A stretch of 64,000 bases of DNA from Pseudocercospora fijiensis CIRAD86 (GCF_000340215.1 NW_006921534.1:310001-374000); one strand, 5' to 3'. Numbered from the stretch's first letter, positions 1 through 11,212 are shown. Made by a program: numbers and translations. The notes: generated by a model from the sequence alone, not told the origin.

Positions 1-243
1 CCCAGAAAACCCAACCCCACAATTCGAAGAGATTCACAGTGCCAGTCTTCTAACCACGCTGCTACATCTTCCTCTTTTGCTCTCTTCTTTTCACGGCGAG
101 ATTAGAAGCTAGGAAGTTTTTTTTTTCTTTTTTTCAATATTCGTCGTCCTGCAGCAAGAAGAAGAGGGGGAAGACAAAGGATGGGGAAAATGATGTAGTT
201 AGTTAGTTGGATCAGGTAGACTCAAAACAAAAACAAAAAAAAG

Positions 244-1086
244 TTACACGTCTCTTTCCTTTCCTTTCCTTGACTCCTCCATCTCCATCCAAGACCGATA
301 AGATTCCAAATCCTCAGCGAGAAGAGCGAGGGCTGGGAAAGGGTAGTTTTTCCTTCTCGTCGATGTTGCCGAAGTTGATGCCGCTCGCTGAGGTTCGCGA
401 AAACTTCTGAGATCAGAAGCTTTCTTTTTCCGACGGATTTGAGGGTCGAGTTCTGAGATGGGTGGCGTGGTGGTGGTGCGAGCTTTTTCCCATTGTCGAT
501 CTCGGAAACTTTCTTTGACGTTTGGATTGTTGTTGAGGTGCCGTGGAGAGGCTTCGGTTTCGGTTGGAGAGGGGGAGGGGAGGGTTGGAGGGCAGGAGGC
601 TCGGTCTTTGGCTTTGGAGGTTGATGTGGTGTGGTAGGTTGATGATGATGGGATTGTTGTTGGAGGCTGCGGCTGGGTTCGTGCTTTGCCTTTGCCGTGG
701 GAGAGAGATTGGCATCGATCAAGGGCGGCAAGTAATTGGTCGGGTGAGCGGTTGGTACAAGTATCTTGTCTCCCCTCGGGCTGGGTTGCTGTTGAACAGC
801 TACGACTGATCGTCGAAGTGTTTGCGGAAGATTTTCTCGATTCTGAATTGATGCATTTGGAAGGTCGTTTGCTGTCGACCCATCTTGTGGCAATGCTCTT
901 GAGGTCTGTTCTGGTTCTGGTCGAGCAGGCATCGGATTGGGCTTCAGTGTGACGCTTCCTTGACGACGGAAAAGAAAGATGGAGAGAATGTCTGATCGTG
1001 CTCAACATGATGGCGAGTAAGGTGAGAGAAAGGAAGAGAAGTGTCAGCTCCAGCAGCAATTTATCCATCCACGCTTCAAACACCAT
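244..1086 (-). CDS. uncertain Ser/Thr/Pro-rich ORF with N-terminal hydrophobic segment
   Basis: An open frame of about 280 codons runs from the first ATG at 1086. Residues about 9-30 are strongly hydrophobic (LLLELTLLFLSLTLLAIML) and could be a membrane anchor. The rest is basic and rich in Ser, Thr and Pro, with no recognisable domain. A second minus-strand frame (222-932, 236 codons) is also open over the same bases and gives an equally low-complexity Pro/Gln-rich protein. The true product could therefore be either frame, or a spliced mix whose junction I could not find. Low-complexity G+C-rich DNA often stays open by chance, so this may not be a gene. No family recognised. Confidence 0.25.
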   Translation of the reverse strand: MVFEAWMDKLLLELTLLFLSLTLLAIMLSTIRHSLHLSFPSSRKRHTEAQSDACSTRTRTDLKSIATRWVDSKRPSKCINSESRKSSANTSTISRSCSTATQPEGRQDTCTNRSPDQLLAALDRCQSLSHGKGKARTQPQPPTTIPSSSTYHTTSTSKAKDRASCPPTLPSPSPTETEASPRHLNNNPNVKESFRDRQWEKARTTTTPPISELDPQIRRKKKASDLRSFREPQRAASTSATSTRRKNYPFPALALLAEDLESYRSWMEMEESRKGKERDV

Positions 1087-1104
1087 CCAGGTCACCGGAT
1101 CCAA

Positions 1105-2077
1105 CCCATCTCGTATCCGTGGTGTTCATCAAGCGCAACAACGAATGCGTTTGAAATGCAGTGCAGTGCAGTCAAAGTGGATCCGCGCCCAAAACTTGGC
1201 GTTACACAAACCGTCCCGTCCGCCTGGATGACAACACGACAGTTCTGTATCTTTCCAGATAGGGCTGCATACAGAACGCTACGCTACGCCCGGTACAGTC
1301 GTGCCGCAAATGCAATTAATGTCGATGACACCGGCCACAAGGCGGCGGGACTCGGTCCAGAGTAGGAAAACTGATGTGTCGGTTCCAGGAGATGTGAGTT
1401 GAGATTCAGAACTGGTCGTCGGGTTCTTGCCGTAAATTGTTGTGCCAACGAAGTCGAACATGCTGCAATCGGCCGTGTTCACATGCGGCCGACAGTGCTT
1501 GTCGTTTGGATCAAAAACGGCGGTGCGTGCAGGCCATCGCAACAGATTTCGCCCAGCTGTTACATGTACACCACGATGGCATTCTGTTACAGCCCGGTCT
1601 TCGAAAGATAGAGCCAGCATTCCAGTGTCGCAGAGCGCCGTCCGTAAATACACGGTCAACCGAAATTCTCTGCATCCCCTTGACGGGTATCTAACCCCAT
1701 CCTTTGCCTACAACCTCTACAAGCTTGACCTCGTCCAGCTCTTGCAACATCGTCGAAGCGGTCTTGAGTTTTGAAGCCAAGCAACATATTGAGTTGCGGC
1801 CTTCGAGAAAAGGAACATGCGTGGTGAGTTTTTCAATGCATTACTTCTACTATACAAATTCTGATACTGATATCGTCGTCGCGACGGTGTTGTGCTCCCT
1901 AACCGAGGTGAGACACCAAATGCTTTTCAACGCCATTCCCCATTCTATGAATGCTTGTGCGAGCCCGCCTATCTTCGGCCGCTTCCAACACATGATCTGC
2001 AATATGTACCGACCGTATCCATCATTACGCTCAAATGCAGCAATAAAGCAAGATGCAATATCCAATTTCATTGGCGT
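1105..2077. other. intergenic, no convincing gene
   Basis: Only short overlapping ORFs in several frames are present, with no domain, no signal peptide and no consistent splice pattern. The minus-strand ORF at 1279-1659 (126 codons, 6 Cys) is the longest, but nothing else supports it. I see nothing else here apart from possible 3' flank of the downstream Mid2-like gene. Confidence 0.5.
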
Positions 2078-2998
2078 TTAGAAGTTGCTGGCCGTGTTGA
2101 CCGAGCCGCCCGGGTTATGGTATGGAGCATTGTGTGGTTGCTGGTATCGCTCGAGTCCAGAACCGCTCGCTATTCTCTCCTTGCGGATGCTGTCGTTTTG
2201 CGAGTCCAGGTACTCATCCTGCGGCACGGCTGGCCTCTTCTTCCTGCCCCAGATCCTCCAAGCCACAACGGCGAGGCCACCAACGAGAATAGCGCCTCCG
2301 ATACCGCCCACCACGCCTCCGATGATCTTCTTGCTCGATGTCGAGAGTGAGCTACCACCAGATGAACTGTCGGCAAGAGAAGGAGAAATGGTGGCTGTGG
2401 CATAGCCGGTGGTGCTGGCAACAACTTGGTCGGTAGTCACGAGCGAGCTATACACCGACCCGTCGCTGGTCCAGAATGAAGTGTAGGTCGATCGGTGGGT
2501 TTCTGATGCGACAAGGGCAGATGTGATGACTGTGGCAGATGACAGTGTGGACCTGTTGATGGTAGAAGATCCGACCACGACGATATCGCTCGACTTGCCA
2601 GAGGTCGTCTTCACGAGGCCAGTAGAGGCTGAGCCAGAAACTGCAGTTCGTGTGGCAATTCTCGACGTGACAGTCGAGCCATCAGAATTCGTCGTCGTGA
2701 CATCGATGGTCGTCGGCACTGTCGATGTTGGCGTCGTCTCTGCTGAGGTAGTTTGGGCTGATGTTGGCGTTGTCTCTTCTGAGGTTGGCTGAGTCGTCGT
2801 TGGAGTGGTCTCGCTTGTCGGCTCCGTTGTCGAGCTGGGTGTGTCCGAGGTCGATGCCATCGTAGTGGTAGTTGTGACACCGGTGCCCACAACCTGTCTC
2901 TTGTTCTTGGGAAGGATTCCGTCAGGAATACTGTCTGCACGAATCTGTGCAAAGAACGAGAACATTGTTGCGGCGACGGAAGGCGTTTGTGGCCTCAT
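2078..2998 (-). CDS. Mid2/WSC-like Ser/Thr-rich single-pass membrane protein
   Basis: The 306-residue ORF has three parts. There is a long Ser/Thr-rich stretch (about residues 35-220, with repeats of the type TTPTS and TSAETTPTS) that would be heavily O-glycosylated. One transmembrane helix follows (IIGGVVGGIGGAILVGGLAV, about residues 226-246) with a basic stop-transfer (WGRKKR). The cytoplasmic tail is polar and about 55 residues long. This layout is that of fungal cell-wall stress sensors and Mid2-like proteins, and the small-residue GGVVGGIGG helix is typical of them. The N-terminus is doubtful because no good signal peptide follows the ATG at 2998. A pyrimidine-rich stretch ending in CAG (acceptor at 2945/2946, in phase) suggests that an upstream exon carrying the signal peptide is missing here. 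Role in wall sensing is inferred from architecture only. Confidence 0.7.
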   Translation of the reverse strand: MRPQTPSVAATMFSFFAQIRADSIPDGILPKNKRQVVGTGVTTTTTMASTSDTPSSTTEPTSETTPTTTQPTSEETTPTSAQTTSAETTPTSTVPTTIDVTTTNSDGSTVTSRIATRTAVSGSASTGLVKTTSGKSSDIVVVGSSTINRSTLSSATVITSALVASETHRSTYTSFWTSDGSVYSSLVTTDQVVASTTGYATATISPSLADSSSGGSSLSTSSKKIIGGVVGGIGGAILVGGLAVVAWRIWGRKKRPAVPQDEYLDSQNDSIRKERIASGSGLERYQQPHNAPYHNPGGSVNTASNF

Positions 2999-5366
2999 AG
3001 GTCAGGCTAGCCCGGGCCAGTAGACTCCAATCGACGGTGGTGATGGCTGGCGATCGCTATTGGGCGCTCGTGCTAGGAGGTGACTACGCGCGGTCTTTTG
3101 TTGAGGCTTGGGTATCGAGCCAGGGCTAGAGCTGATGATATGCTCGATAGACTAGTCCCCAAAGGCGAGGGAAATAGTGCTAGAATGAAGTCCAAGTATA
3201 CCAACGAAATTTACAAACGAGTGAGAAGTGCGAGCAAAGAAGATGGCAAGCAAGCTGGAGTGCGAAGAAGAGGGTGTGCGAGCGATGGTGACCACGCGGC
3301 TTTGACTGGTCAGCGCTGGCGAAAAGCTATCCCAGCAAGGTTCGACGCTTCCGCGTCTCGTGCTATTTTAGCCTTTCGCTACACTCTGCTGGGGTGTATA
3401 TGTGGGTCCTCTGACGACTTCCGCTCATCGAATACGAGCTTCCATGCTGACTGACATCCCCCTCCCAATACTCTCACATGCATTATTATTCTCGCCAGCC
3501 TCATGCTGTGTGATATCAACACGCCCTCCGCCGTCCTGATGCAGATGTGCTCATGTCGGTATATCGCTGTGCTTCTACGCTGTGGCTGCATTGAAACACT
3601 GACGGTAGCCACACGTCTCACCAGGCCGAGGCGCTGAGCCACCACGTCTTTGCTTGACCCCAGCTCCAACGGTCGCGCCGGTATCCTAGGAACTCGGCAC
3701 GCATTTTGGAACTCCAGAGAACATCAAAGCTTCGCCCAGACGACGATTACGTGGACATTTTAAGAGTAGAAATGCTGGGTGATCAGGCTGCTGAATCTTG
3801 GGGAGAAGACTTGTCTATGCCACGCGGGAGGATATTATTGTATTTCTCGTGCTGCTTCTAGAATATGCATACACAGACACAGATTTGTGTTCCGCGCAAG
3901 CGAGCGGAAAGCCCAGGCGCTTCAAATGTAACCCCTCATCACCGGCCATTCGCAGTTCTGGCATTCTGCCACTCTACTTCTTGTTGTCAGACAGCTAAAT
4001 TACTGCAATTGCAATGAGCTGTCCGGGTACAAGGAGATTGAAAACCTAGCCCCTTTAGCGGTGCGTTGTGATGTGGAGAAAACGGAAGACATGGATCTTT
4101 TCCTTCATAGCGTGCATTGAAAGCTGGGAAAGATACGCCTTGACATCGACTTCTTATTATTGCTGATGGCAGGCTCCACGTTGTCTGATAGTCCCTGCAG
4201 TCTTTCTAGCTGACGTCGCCATATGCAGAGCTGTTTCATGTTATTGACGTGGCTCCAGAGCTCTTGAAATGCTCTGCATCTAGCTCTTTGACTACTCAGC
4301 AGGAACAGGCGTGCGTTCGGTCCTCATTGTCGTACACAATATGCAGCTCCAGAACTTCATCAGATTTCTAGCTTTTGTACCTGCATCTATACCCATCGTC
4401 AGCCACAAGAACATCGTAGGGTATCCCTTCCCTTCAGCAGGCCTCCCAAGTAACTAAACCTAATCTCGATTCTCTTGGTTGCCAACACCCTTGACCAGAT
4501 CTCCCGGACAAATGCCAGCAAGCTTCGACGAGACAGCTGTCAAGGAACGCGTGGACTTCCGGGAACATTTGTTGGAATTACATGTCACCCGATCCGTGAC
4601 TGATTTTGCAACAGCTCTCGAATAATCATGTTTAGAATGCGGAAGAATTCGGATGCCCTTGGCAACGTGTAGGTCCCGGAAAGTCTCGGAAGGCGACCAA
4701 CTCACACCACACCAGCAGAGCACTTGGCAACACGCCATAACCAAGAACATCCTCTGTCATCACCTCCATTGCGACACTGAAAGTTGGAAGCGTCAAAGCC
4801 GTTGATGCCCGTTTCTGAACATTTCACGAGTGCCCACGTCTTCATCGCAACCAAGATCTCCGCCGACCACACCACAAAATATCATTCCTCCACAAGCACT
4901 TCAACTTGGGCGACGTTACGACTTTGACGTCCAATAGACTTCGTATAGAGAGCTATTCAGCTCGCGTGCCATCTCGAAGCAGCCAGCCGATCAAATCCGC
5001 GGCGCTCGCAAAGCAACATGTCTGGACAGGACGACAAGCCACTGATGCGACCCCAAAGATTTCTTTGATGAGAGCTCCAAGCAGCCACCGAAACCCCGAT
5101 ATCAGAAACAATCATCAAGCATCAGCTCTGAACCAGAATAGCGACAGAGCTCCGAAAATGCGATGATGTTTGACCGATGAAAACCGCGAGACTTGGCGAT
5201 ACCCACGAGCGACCTTGTGATGCTACCTTCCTTCCGATACGAAGAAGCAAGTCAGTAAGTAAATAGACGTATAAAAATGTCGAAGAAAGCATCTCTGTTC
5301 CCTTTCCCTCTCATCCATCAACCAGATCCTCTCCTTCTCATTCAACCCCAACCCACCAAACCCACA
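2999..5366. other. intergenic, no convincing gene
   Basis: This 2.4 kb stretch has only short scattered ORFs (for example 3080-3454 plus, 3379-3669 minus, 4460-4750 minus) without domains or plausible introns. The part next to 2998 may hold the promoter or an upstream exon of the Mid2-like gene. The last 100 bases lead into the small secreted protein gene and contain a TATAAAA-type box at about 5271. Confidence 0.5.
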
Positions 5367-5880
5367 ATGCACCACCACCACCACCTCCTCCTCGCCCTCC
5401 TCCTCCCACCCCTAACCCTCTCCTCCCCCACCCTCCCCTCGCGATCCACCCCCCTAACCCTCCTCCTCACAACCCTCTCCGGCGGCCCAGTCAACCACAC
5501 CCTATCCCTAACCCCCAACACCTGGACACCCACTCTAACCTCCCTCTCCATCTCCAAAATCTCCTCCCCAACCCGCTCCCAAAACCTCCTTTCCGACTGC
5601 GAATTCCACTTCCAAGCAACCCCGAAATTCGTGAAAGAGGTGGATGGCAGTGTGACGGTAAGTCTGAAAAAAAACTGAAATGAATGCATGAGAGCGTCTT
5701 AAGTATTGATATATGTGATTTTAGTTGGGTCCACCACAACCCATCACCGCGATAAAATGTCGTGAACCGACGTGTAAAGGGACGTATGGGGAATGTGGGA
5801 ATTGGGGAGGAAGTGATTATAGAGGGGAGTGTTGTGAGGGGAATATTTGTGCTGCGACGAGGTGTAGGGCGATTGGGTAG
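5367..5880 (+). CDS. small secreted cysteine-rich protein (candidate effector), 2 exons
   Basis: Join 5367-5657 and 5725-5880. The 67 bp intron starts GTAAGT and ends TTTTAG, and its removal keeps phase, giving 148 residues. The ATG at 5367 is preferred to the upstream ATG at 5277 because it begins a compact signal peptide: Met, five His, then a Leu-rich core, with a Ser/Pro cleavage region. Exon 1 continues with a Thr/Ser/Pro-rich domain holding one N-glycosylation site (NHT) and one Cys. Exon 2 is short and holds seven Cys spaced C-x4-C-x6-C-x11-C-C-x4-C-x4-C, a knottin-like pattern, ending just before the stop. Eight Cys in total fits four disulfides in a secreted protein. The exon-2 codon usage and base composition (G-rich) differ strikingly from exon 1 (C-rich). 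No family recognised; a role at a host or microbial interface is inference. Confidence 0.75.
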
Positions 5881-6507
5881 GAAGAGAAGGAAGTAGCAAC
5901 ATGAGAGCAGAGGTGGAGAATGTTTGAGGTGTTGGAAGGGACATGAGAAACCATATAAGAATTAGGAGGAGATTTGAGAGGATGGATGAGCATCATTAGC
6001 AACATGAGAATGGAAGGGACTTTTGCGAGTGGCCATCATCAGCAAGCACATAAGAATGAGGAGGGGATGTGAGAGGATGATGGGGAGTTTTGACATGAAT
6101 TCTCGGTCGGCAACGCTTTTTGCTTTTCTACCTTCATACTCGACTCAAAGAAGCGCTCCTTGGTATCTCTAATATCTGCTCGTTCTACGGCCTATCAGGA
6201 GCACTCCCCAAAAAGCATTTTCGCAATACCCATCTGTTCACACAAGCGTATGGTATGGTAATCGGTTTCGTCATTGGTCATTGCCAAGCGCCTCTGTACG
6301 CCCATTCGCCCCAAAGTTGGCGATGGCGCTGACACCAAACCCGTATGCGGCCGTCAATGCAAAAAAGGTCGTCCAGTAGATCTCGTGCCTGCGCGCTGCG
6401 GCCTCGAGTGGTGACTCTGCATATGCTCATCTTCTTCTCATCCGCTGCCGTATACTCCAAACACATCATCGATTTCTTCTCGCACGTCTCCTCTCCCGCG
6501 GCTGAGG
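5881..6507. repeat. intergenic with a degenerate two-copy repeat (~95-100 bp)
   Basis: Immediately downstream of the small secreted protein gene, two imperfect copies of a G/A-rich segment occur. AGCAACATGAGA appears at about 5897 and 5998. CATAAGAAT-G/T-AGGAGG-A/G-GAT, followed by GAGAGGATG, appears at about 5952 and 6047. Beyond about 6110 I see no gene before the exportin 3' end. Confidence 0.5.
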
Positions 6508-9500
6508 TCACTTCTTGCTCAAGTCAAGCTCCTCGTCTTCAGCTCGCTTGGCTTGAGAAACCTCCAACCTTGGCCATACGCTCCCGCTCTCGATCCTTGG
6601 CTTCTTGTGCAGCCTTCTCCTGTCTTCTTGAAGAGCTCTGCGTTTTCGCCAGCAAATTCCTTCAGCGAGATCAGGAAGTCGCGAAGGAGGGTCTTGAATT
6701 TGGGAAAGTCTCGGTCGAGGCGAAGAGATCGGTAATGAAGGTGGTGATTTGTGCGGGTTGGAGATTCGGGAAGGCGTTTGCAAGCAGGCTGGCAACGAAC
6801 TGCTGCAGGAAGTCCTTGTTCGAGGTGCCGGCCGCGGCTTGGTCTTCAGTATAAATGGGCTGCGAGATCTTGTTCGCGCCAACAAGCCAGAAGAGACGCG
6901 CCAGCAACAAGCACTGATATTTGAAGCCGGCCTTGTGGTCCGAGTCCGTAAGCACAAAGAGCACATCTTGCAGGATGGTTGTGTAGAAGCTCTGGAAGAA
7001 CGCATCACATGTAGACTGCTCGGTGTGACTCGCCATGTTCTCAATAAGCTCAATGCACATGTTCAAGCCCTCGCCCTCAACCAGACGGTTGTCGTGCTTG
7101 GACGCCCACATGCAGCTGTCAATGACAAGCTTGAAGTGCGCCTGATCAAGCTTCATGAGAGCTGGGAAGCATCGCTGGTTAATGGCTCGGAGGAGCTTGA
7201 AGAACTCGACGCGATGTTCTGGGTACTCGGAGAAGTCCTTGTTAATCATGTCGAGGGTGCACTCGAAGCAGTTATCGAGGATAGCAGGAACTTGTTCGGT
7301 CATCATGCCCTGAGGCGTGAGGTCAGCATCGTCAATCTTACCCTTGATTGCAAGCGCGCGTACAATCATGTACTTGCTGGTTTGGGAGGTCCAACGTACC
7401 TGAAGCTTGTTGATCAGGACGGTGATGACTGCCAAGACTTCCGCCTCTCGGGCGTCTGGCACGTTGTTCTTGTAATCTAGAAGGATAGCCTCGAGCAACT
7501 GCGGCACGAGAGTCGAGTGGATCATCTCCAAGTCATCAGCCTTCTCGACATATGTTGTGATGAGCTTGAGAATCTCCTTCTTGATTGTGCGCAGGCCTCG
7601 GACCTTGGGCATCTTGGTCGCAATGTTGCCATCTCGCTGGACGGCCTCGTCAATCAGCTGTGATGAAGCGCGGTACATCGTCAGCATGTCCATGTATATC
7701 CGGCCGATCTGTGGATAGAAGTAGCTGCCAATACTGCTGCATGCCGCCACGTTGGTCTTCATGATGTTTCCGACAACCTTGATCGTGTCGGCGTTCTGGA
7801 GGATGCTCGGATCTTGGTGTGCGGATTGGATGATTGAGTCCCATGCAGAGTTCGGCAAGCTCATCAACTCGCCGATCAGTCGCTCTTGGGTGTTCTTGTG
7901 GCCTTGCGCGCTGATCATGTAGCCGCATGCCTCGTAGAATGTATGCACCTGTTGGGGAGACAGATCGCACGTAATCTTGCGCATGGTCTTGACAATCTCG
8001 TCGATAAATGGCTCGGTCTCGCCAGGCTGCTGGATGACGAAGTGTCGCTTGCACTTGTTTGCAATCTTGATGAAAGTGTCGCAAGCCATATCCTGCACAC
8101 CCTCGTGGGTTTCGTGCATGAATTCGAAAAGCTTATTGACGACTGTCTTCAAGAATTTCCAGTGGGCCTTCAGGAAACGTGGGTATTGGCCAACGATGTA
8201 CATGATGTTCGATGCCACCACGGCCTTGTTGTCCTTGCCACGCTTCATCTCGGTCAGACCAAGCAGATCCTTAATGACGGTGACGAGAAAGCGCTTCTCA
8301 GTCTCCTCGTTCATGGCACCAGAGATGGAACCGATAGCCCAGCAGAGCGTGTTGCAGTTTGACCAACTCCATTCGCTGCCGTCGACCTGTCGCGCCAACT
8401 TCTCGGACATGATCTGTTCGGTGTCGACAACGTCCAGATGTGTGAGGAAGACCAAGCATTCGCGTGTGGTCTTGTAGAGTTGAATCGTGTCAGACTCCTT
8501 GACAAATTCTCGCACAATCTCGCCCTCGTCGTTCTCGACGATAAGCACTTCCTCGGGTCGGACCATCTTTTCAATCATGACCTGTCGGAGGTTGGAGAGA
8601 ATGTCGGTGTACTTGTGTTTCCGCAGTGGGTAGTTAGCCAGGATCTGCGGGTTCATGGCGCCACCTCCATTCTGCATGCCGCTCATGTTGATGAGCGGGT
8701 TCATCTCTGTGATTGGGATTTGCTGCATCTCGTCGTACAGCTCGCAGACCAGCTTCGTCCAGTACTCCAGGCAAATCTTGAAGATCTCTCGGTCGTCGAT
8801 TTGACTTATCCGGATTAGGTAAAAGTGGCCGTGAATAAGGTAGTCGCGATTCGGTAGATTCTCGATGATGCTGAGATGATTGCTGAAAAAGTTGCAAAGG
8901 AAAAGTGCGAGATTCTGCACGAACTCCTGATCTCTGCTGTTTGAAGAGGCATATGTCGACTTCAGGTCCATCTGCAGTGGAATGATGTTGGAGATGGTCG
9001 TGAGCGTCTCCGTAAACATCTGAACGAGCTTCTCGTTCCAGTTGTGCTCGGTTTGCAAGCTGCCGATTTCTGTGAGGCACTTGAGTGTGATATTTCTGAA
9101 TTCGGGCACTTCAAGGAAACGGCTGCGCAGGAGTTCGATCAGCGACATGCCGGTAGATTGTGTCTCGAAAATGAAGCCGAGTGGGATCCAGTTCAGGAAG
9201 CGGAGAAGGGTCTCCAGCGTGGCTTTGATGAGGCTCGTCTGGTCTGCTGTGCGCAGAATCTCGGAGCAGAGATTGTAGATGCTGGTAAACTCGTCGCACA
9301 TGCTCTGCTTGAGCTGACGAGTCTTGGTGCTGGTCATTTGCTCCTCAGAAAAGTCGAAGACCTCCTCTGAGAGCAGGCGCAGGATGGCCATGTTGTTCTC
9401 GCAGATAGGCAAGCTGCTCCGGCACGAGGTGACGATTTCGTTGATGAAGGTGGGCCAGTTGTGCGGCCACTCCTGCTTGAGAATACTGACGAGGACCAGG

Positions 9501-9832
9501 TTCAGCTTGTTGAGGAGTGCGCGCTCCTTCTTCAGCAGCTCCTCGGTACTGCTCTGCTGGATGATGATGTTGACCACGAAGTTTCGGATGCCCATGCACT
9601 GGTCTCGTGGCAGAACCTTCCACCGCGTCATGATCACATTGTCCAGCACCTGCAGCCCGAGGTACTTGGTCTGTGGGTATTGCGCCTTCTCGAGAATCTG
9701 GTCAACCATGAGCCATGCATCTGGGTTCTCTTTGAACTGGTTGAGCGAGGCCTGTGCTGCTTTTTGCTGATCGCCTCGACCCTCATAGAAGGCGCGCACA
9801 GTGGCGTCGAGCTCGTCGATGCTCATAGACAT
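6508..9832 (-). CDS. crm1: exportin-1 (CRM1/Xpo1) with frame-disrupted 3' end
   Basis: Nuclear export receptor that carries leucine-rich NES cargo and RanGTP through nuclear pores. The uninterrupted frame from the ATG at 9832 encodes 1053 residues. They include the importin-beta N-terminal domain (about 36-102), the Xpo1 HEAT repeats, and the highly conserved central block with LCWAIGSISGAMNEE (~496-510) and GKDNKAVVASNIMYIVGQYPR. The residue matching human Cys528 (the leptomycin B target) is Thr527 here (LLGLTEMKRGKDNK). The open frame stops at 6671 just after ITDLFAS. Conserved CRM1 C-terminal text continues downstream in other frames: FPKFKTLLRDFLISLKEF, then EKAAQEAKDRERERMAKVGG, then FLKPSEL, then EDEELDLSKK, ending with a stop at 6508-6510. 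Four frame changes within about 180 bp are needed and no GT-AG introns explain them. I give the span to 6508 as the likely ancestral gene end. Confidence 0.95.
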
Positions 9833-10594
9833 GTTGGCGGGATTGTGTTTCGATTCAGCTGTCCGGACGGACGTTGTCTGCGGGCGACGGCGACGATGGC
9901 TGGTGAGCTTGACGCGCGCGCGCAGACCGCTGTATCGTCGTCTACGCCTCTCTCATACAGCGGTCGATGCCGAGGCGGAGCGTGTATGGGCGTATGGGCG
10001 AGTGGAGGATGATTTTGTAAGCAGCAGGAGAGGTGGTGGTGTCGGGTGAGAAGGCAACGGCTTTGCGAGTCTACACGTTAGATGTGGCGTTGGCTAGAAA
10101 AGCCGTGTAGCTAGCGTCTGGGTGGAGTATGATGAAACACGCAGTCGCGATTACGAAGCGCGAGGTGAATGTCCAGGCTGCGGCGGTATGCCCGGTGTTG
10201 AGATGGGTATCGCAAGAGATGCAGCTGTGTTTCAAAGCAGCATACCTTCTATGCTAAGGTGGAGGTGGAGGTGCAGCAGTAGTGAGCCACATCCAAGACC
10301 ACTTCATGTGCAGCACTGCAGCTCGAGAAGCCGAAGTCTAATCGAGCCCCTCGTCACATGACACTCGTCAGCAAAGAAACATTCACGAGCGAAGCCGCCA
10401 GAAAGATTGTCTCCTCATTCACGTCGCACAACACACGCTCACCGCTCGTTGGACTTTTGCTTTACGGCACTACATACCATGCTGCCAGTCGTCTTCACGG
10501 CTACGACATAATCACACTCTACAATTCTGTCTGCGAATCCCGAACTAGCAGCACAGTATAAGACGACTCTCGGTTCCAAAGAACATTCCTCATT
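9833..10594. promoter_or_regulatory. divergent intergenic promoter region, crm1 / ypi1
   Basis: 762 bp between the start codons of crm1 (minus) and ypi1 (plus). Both genes point outward, so both promoters must lie here. Small ORFs in it (for example 10122-10361, 10358-10561) have no domain and are taken as chance. I see no clear TATA box; a purine-rich GGTGGAGGTGGAGGTGC run lies near 10257-10273. Confidence 0.5.
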
Positions 10595-11059
10595 ATGGCT
10601 TCCAATAACCAGCATTTGTCCCTCCGCAACTCTCCCGCTCCAGGCTCTTCAGGCACAGCAACACCTACATCTGGCTCTCAGACAATCACCGCCGATCCAA
10701 CCCAGCAGCCTTCGGCAACTCTCAGACTTCGCGGCGCATCACCTTCGACCTCCTCAGGCCGAAGAATACAATGGGCTGAAGATGTGATCGACAATGAGGG
10801 CATGGGGAAGAAGTCCTCAAAAGTCTGCTGTATCTATCACAAACCACATGAGCCTGGCGCCTCGGACAGCAGTTCGGAAAGCGATACGAGTGATTCCGAT
10901 TCGGAGCCCGATTTGAGTCGTGCGAGAAAGGCCGGGTGCGGCAAGAAGAGAGGTAGAGGGAGTAAGAGGGATGGAGAAGATAAAGGCCAGAGGAAGCCCA
11001 GCCCAAATGCTTACGAGAGGCAACCGAAGCACAAGGGGAAGCAGAAGCAGGAGGGATGA
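10595..11059 (+). CDS. ypi1: type 1 protein phosphatase inhibitor Ypi1 (inhibitor-3 / PPP1R11 family)
   Basis: 154 residues, single exon. Ypi1 binds and regulates the catalytic subunit of PP1 (Glc7/BimG type) in the nucleus. The family core is complete: RIQW at 57-60 is the RVxF-type PP1 docking motif, followed by [16 protein letters not shown] and the Cys/His segment KVCCIYHKP at 76-84. An acidic Ser/Asp stretch (about 90-107) and a Lys/Arg-rich tail follow, both usual in this family. The N-terminal 50 residues are Ser/Thr/Pro-rich and probably disordered. Length matches fungal orthologues. Confidence 0.93.
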   Translation: MASNNQHLSLRNSPAPGSSGTATPTSGSQTITADPTQQPSATLRLRGASPSTSSGRRIQWAEDVIDNEGMGKKSSKVCCIYHKPHEPGASDSSSESDTSDSDSEPDLSRARKAGCGKKRGRGSKRDGEDKGQRKPSPNAYERQPKHKGKQKQEG

Positions 11060-11212
11060 AAGCAGAGACAGAGATTGAAGAAGGCCTACGAAGTGCCTGT
11101 CACCTTCTGACATCCAAAATTGCTCCTTGAATACATGTAGGAGTCGTGCGGAGGAAAAGAGAAGACGGGAAGGAAAGGAAGCATTTCTGGTCAACATAGG
11201 CTTGAAAGGATA

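Noticed and set aside
1279..1659. Minus ORF with six Cys, 126 codons
   Set aside because: No hydrophobic leader and no homology that I can recognise; overlaps three plus ORFs of similar length.
2523..2792. Val-rich plus ORF
   Set aside because: Antisense of the Ser/Thr repeats of the Mid2-like protein.
3339..3349. GGTTCGACGCT, like a tRNA B-box
   Set aside because: No A-box at the right distance and no foldable arms.
6749..7480. 243-codon plus ORF
   Set aside because: Antisense shadow of exportin-1, whose conserved sequence is beyond doubt on the minus strand.
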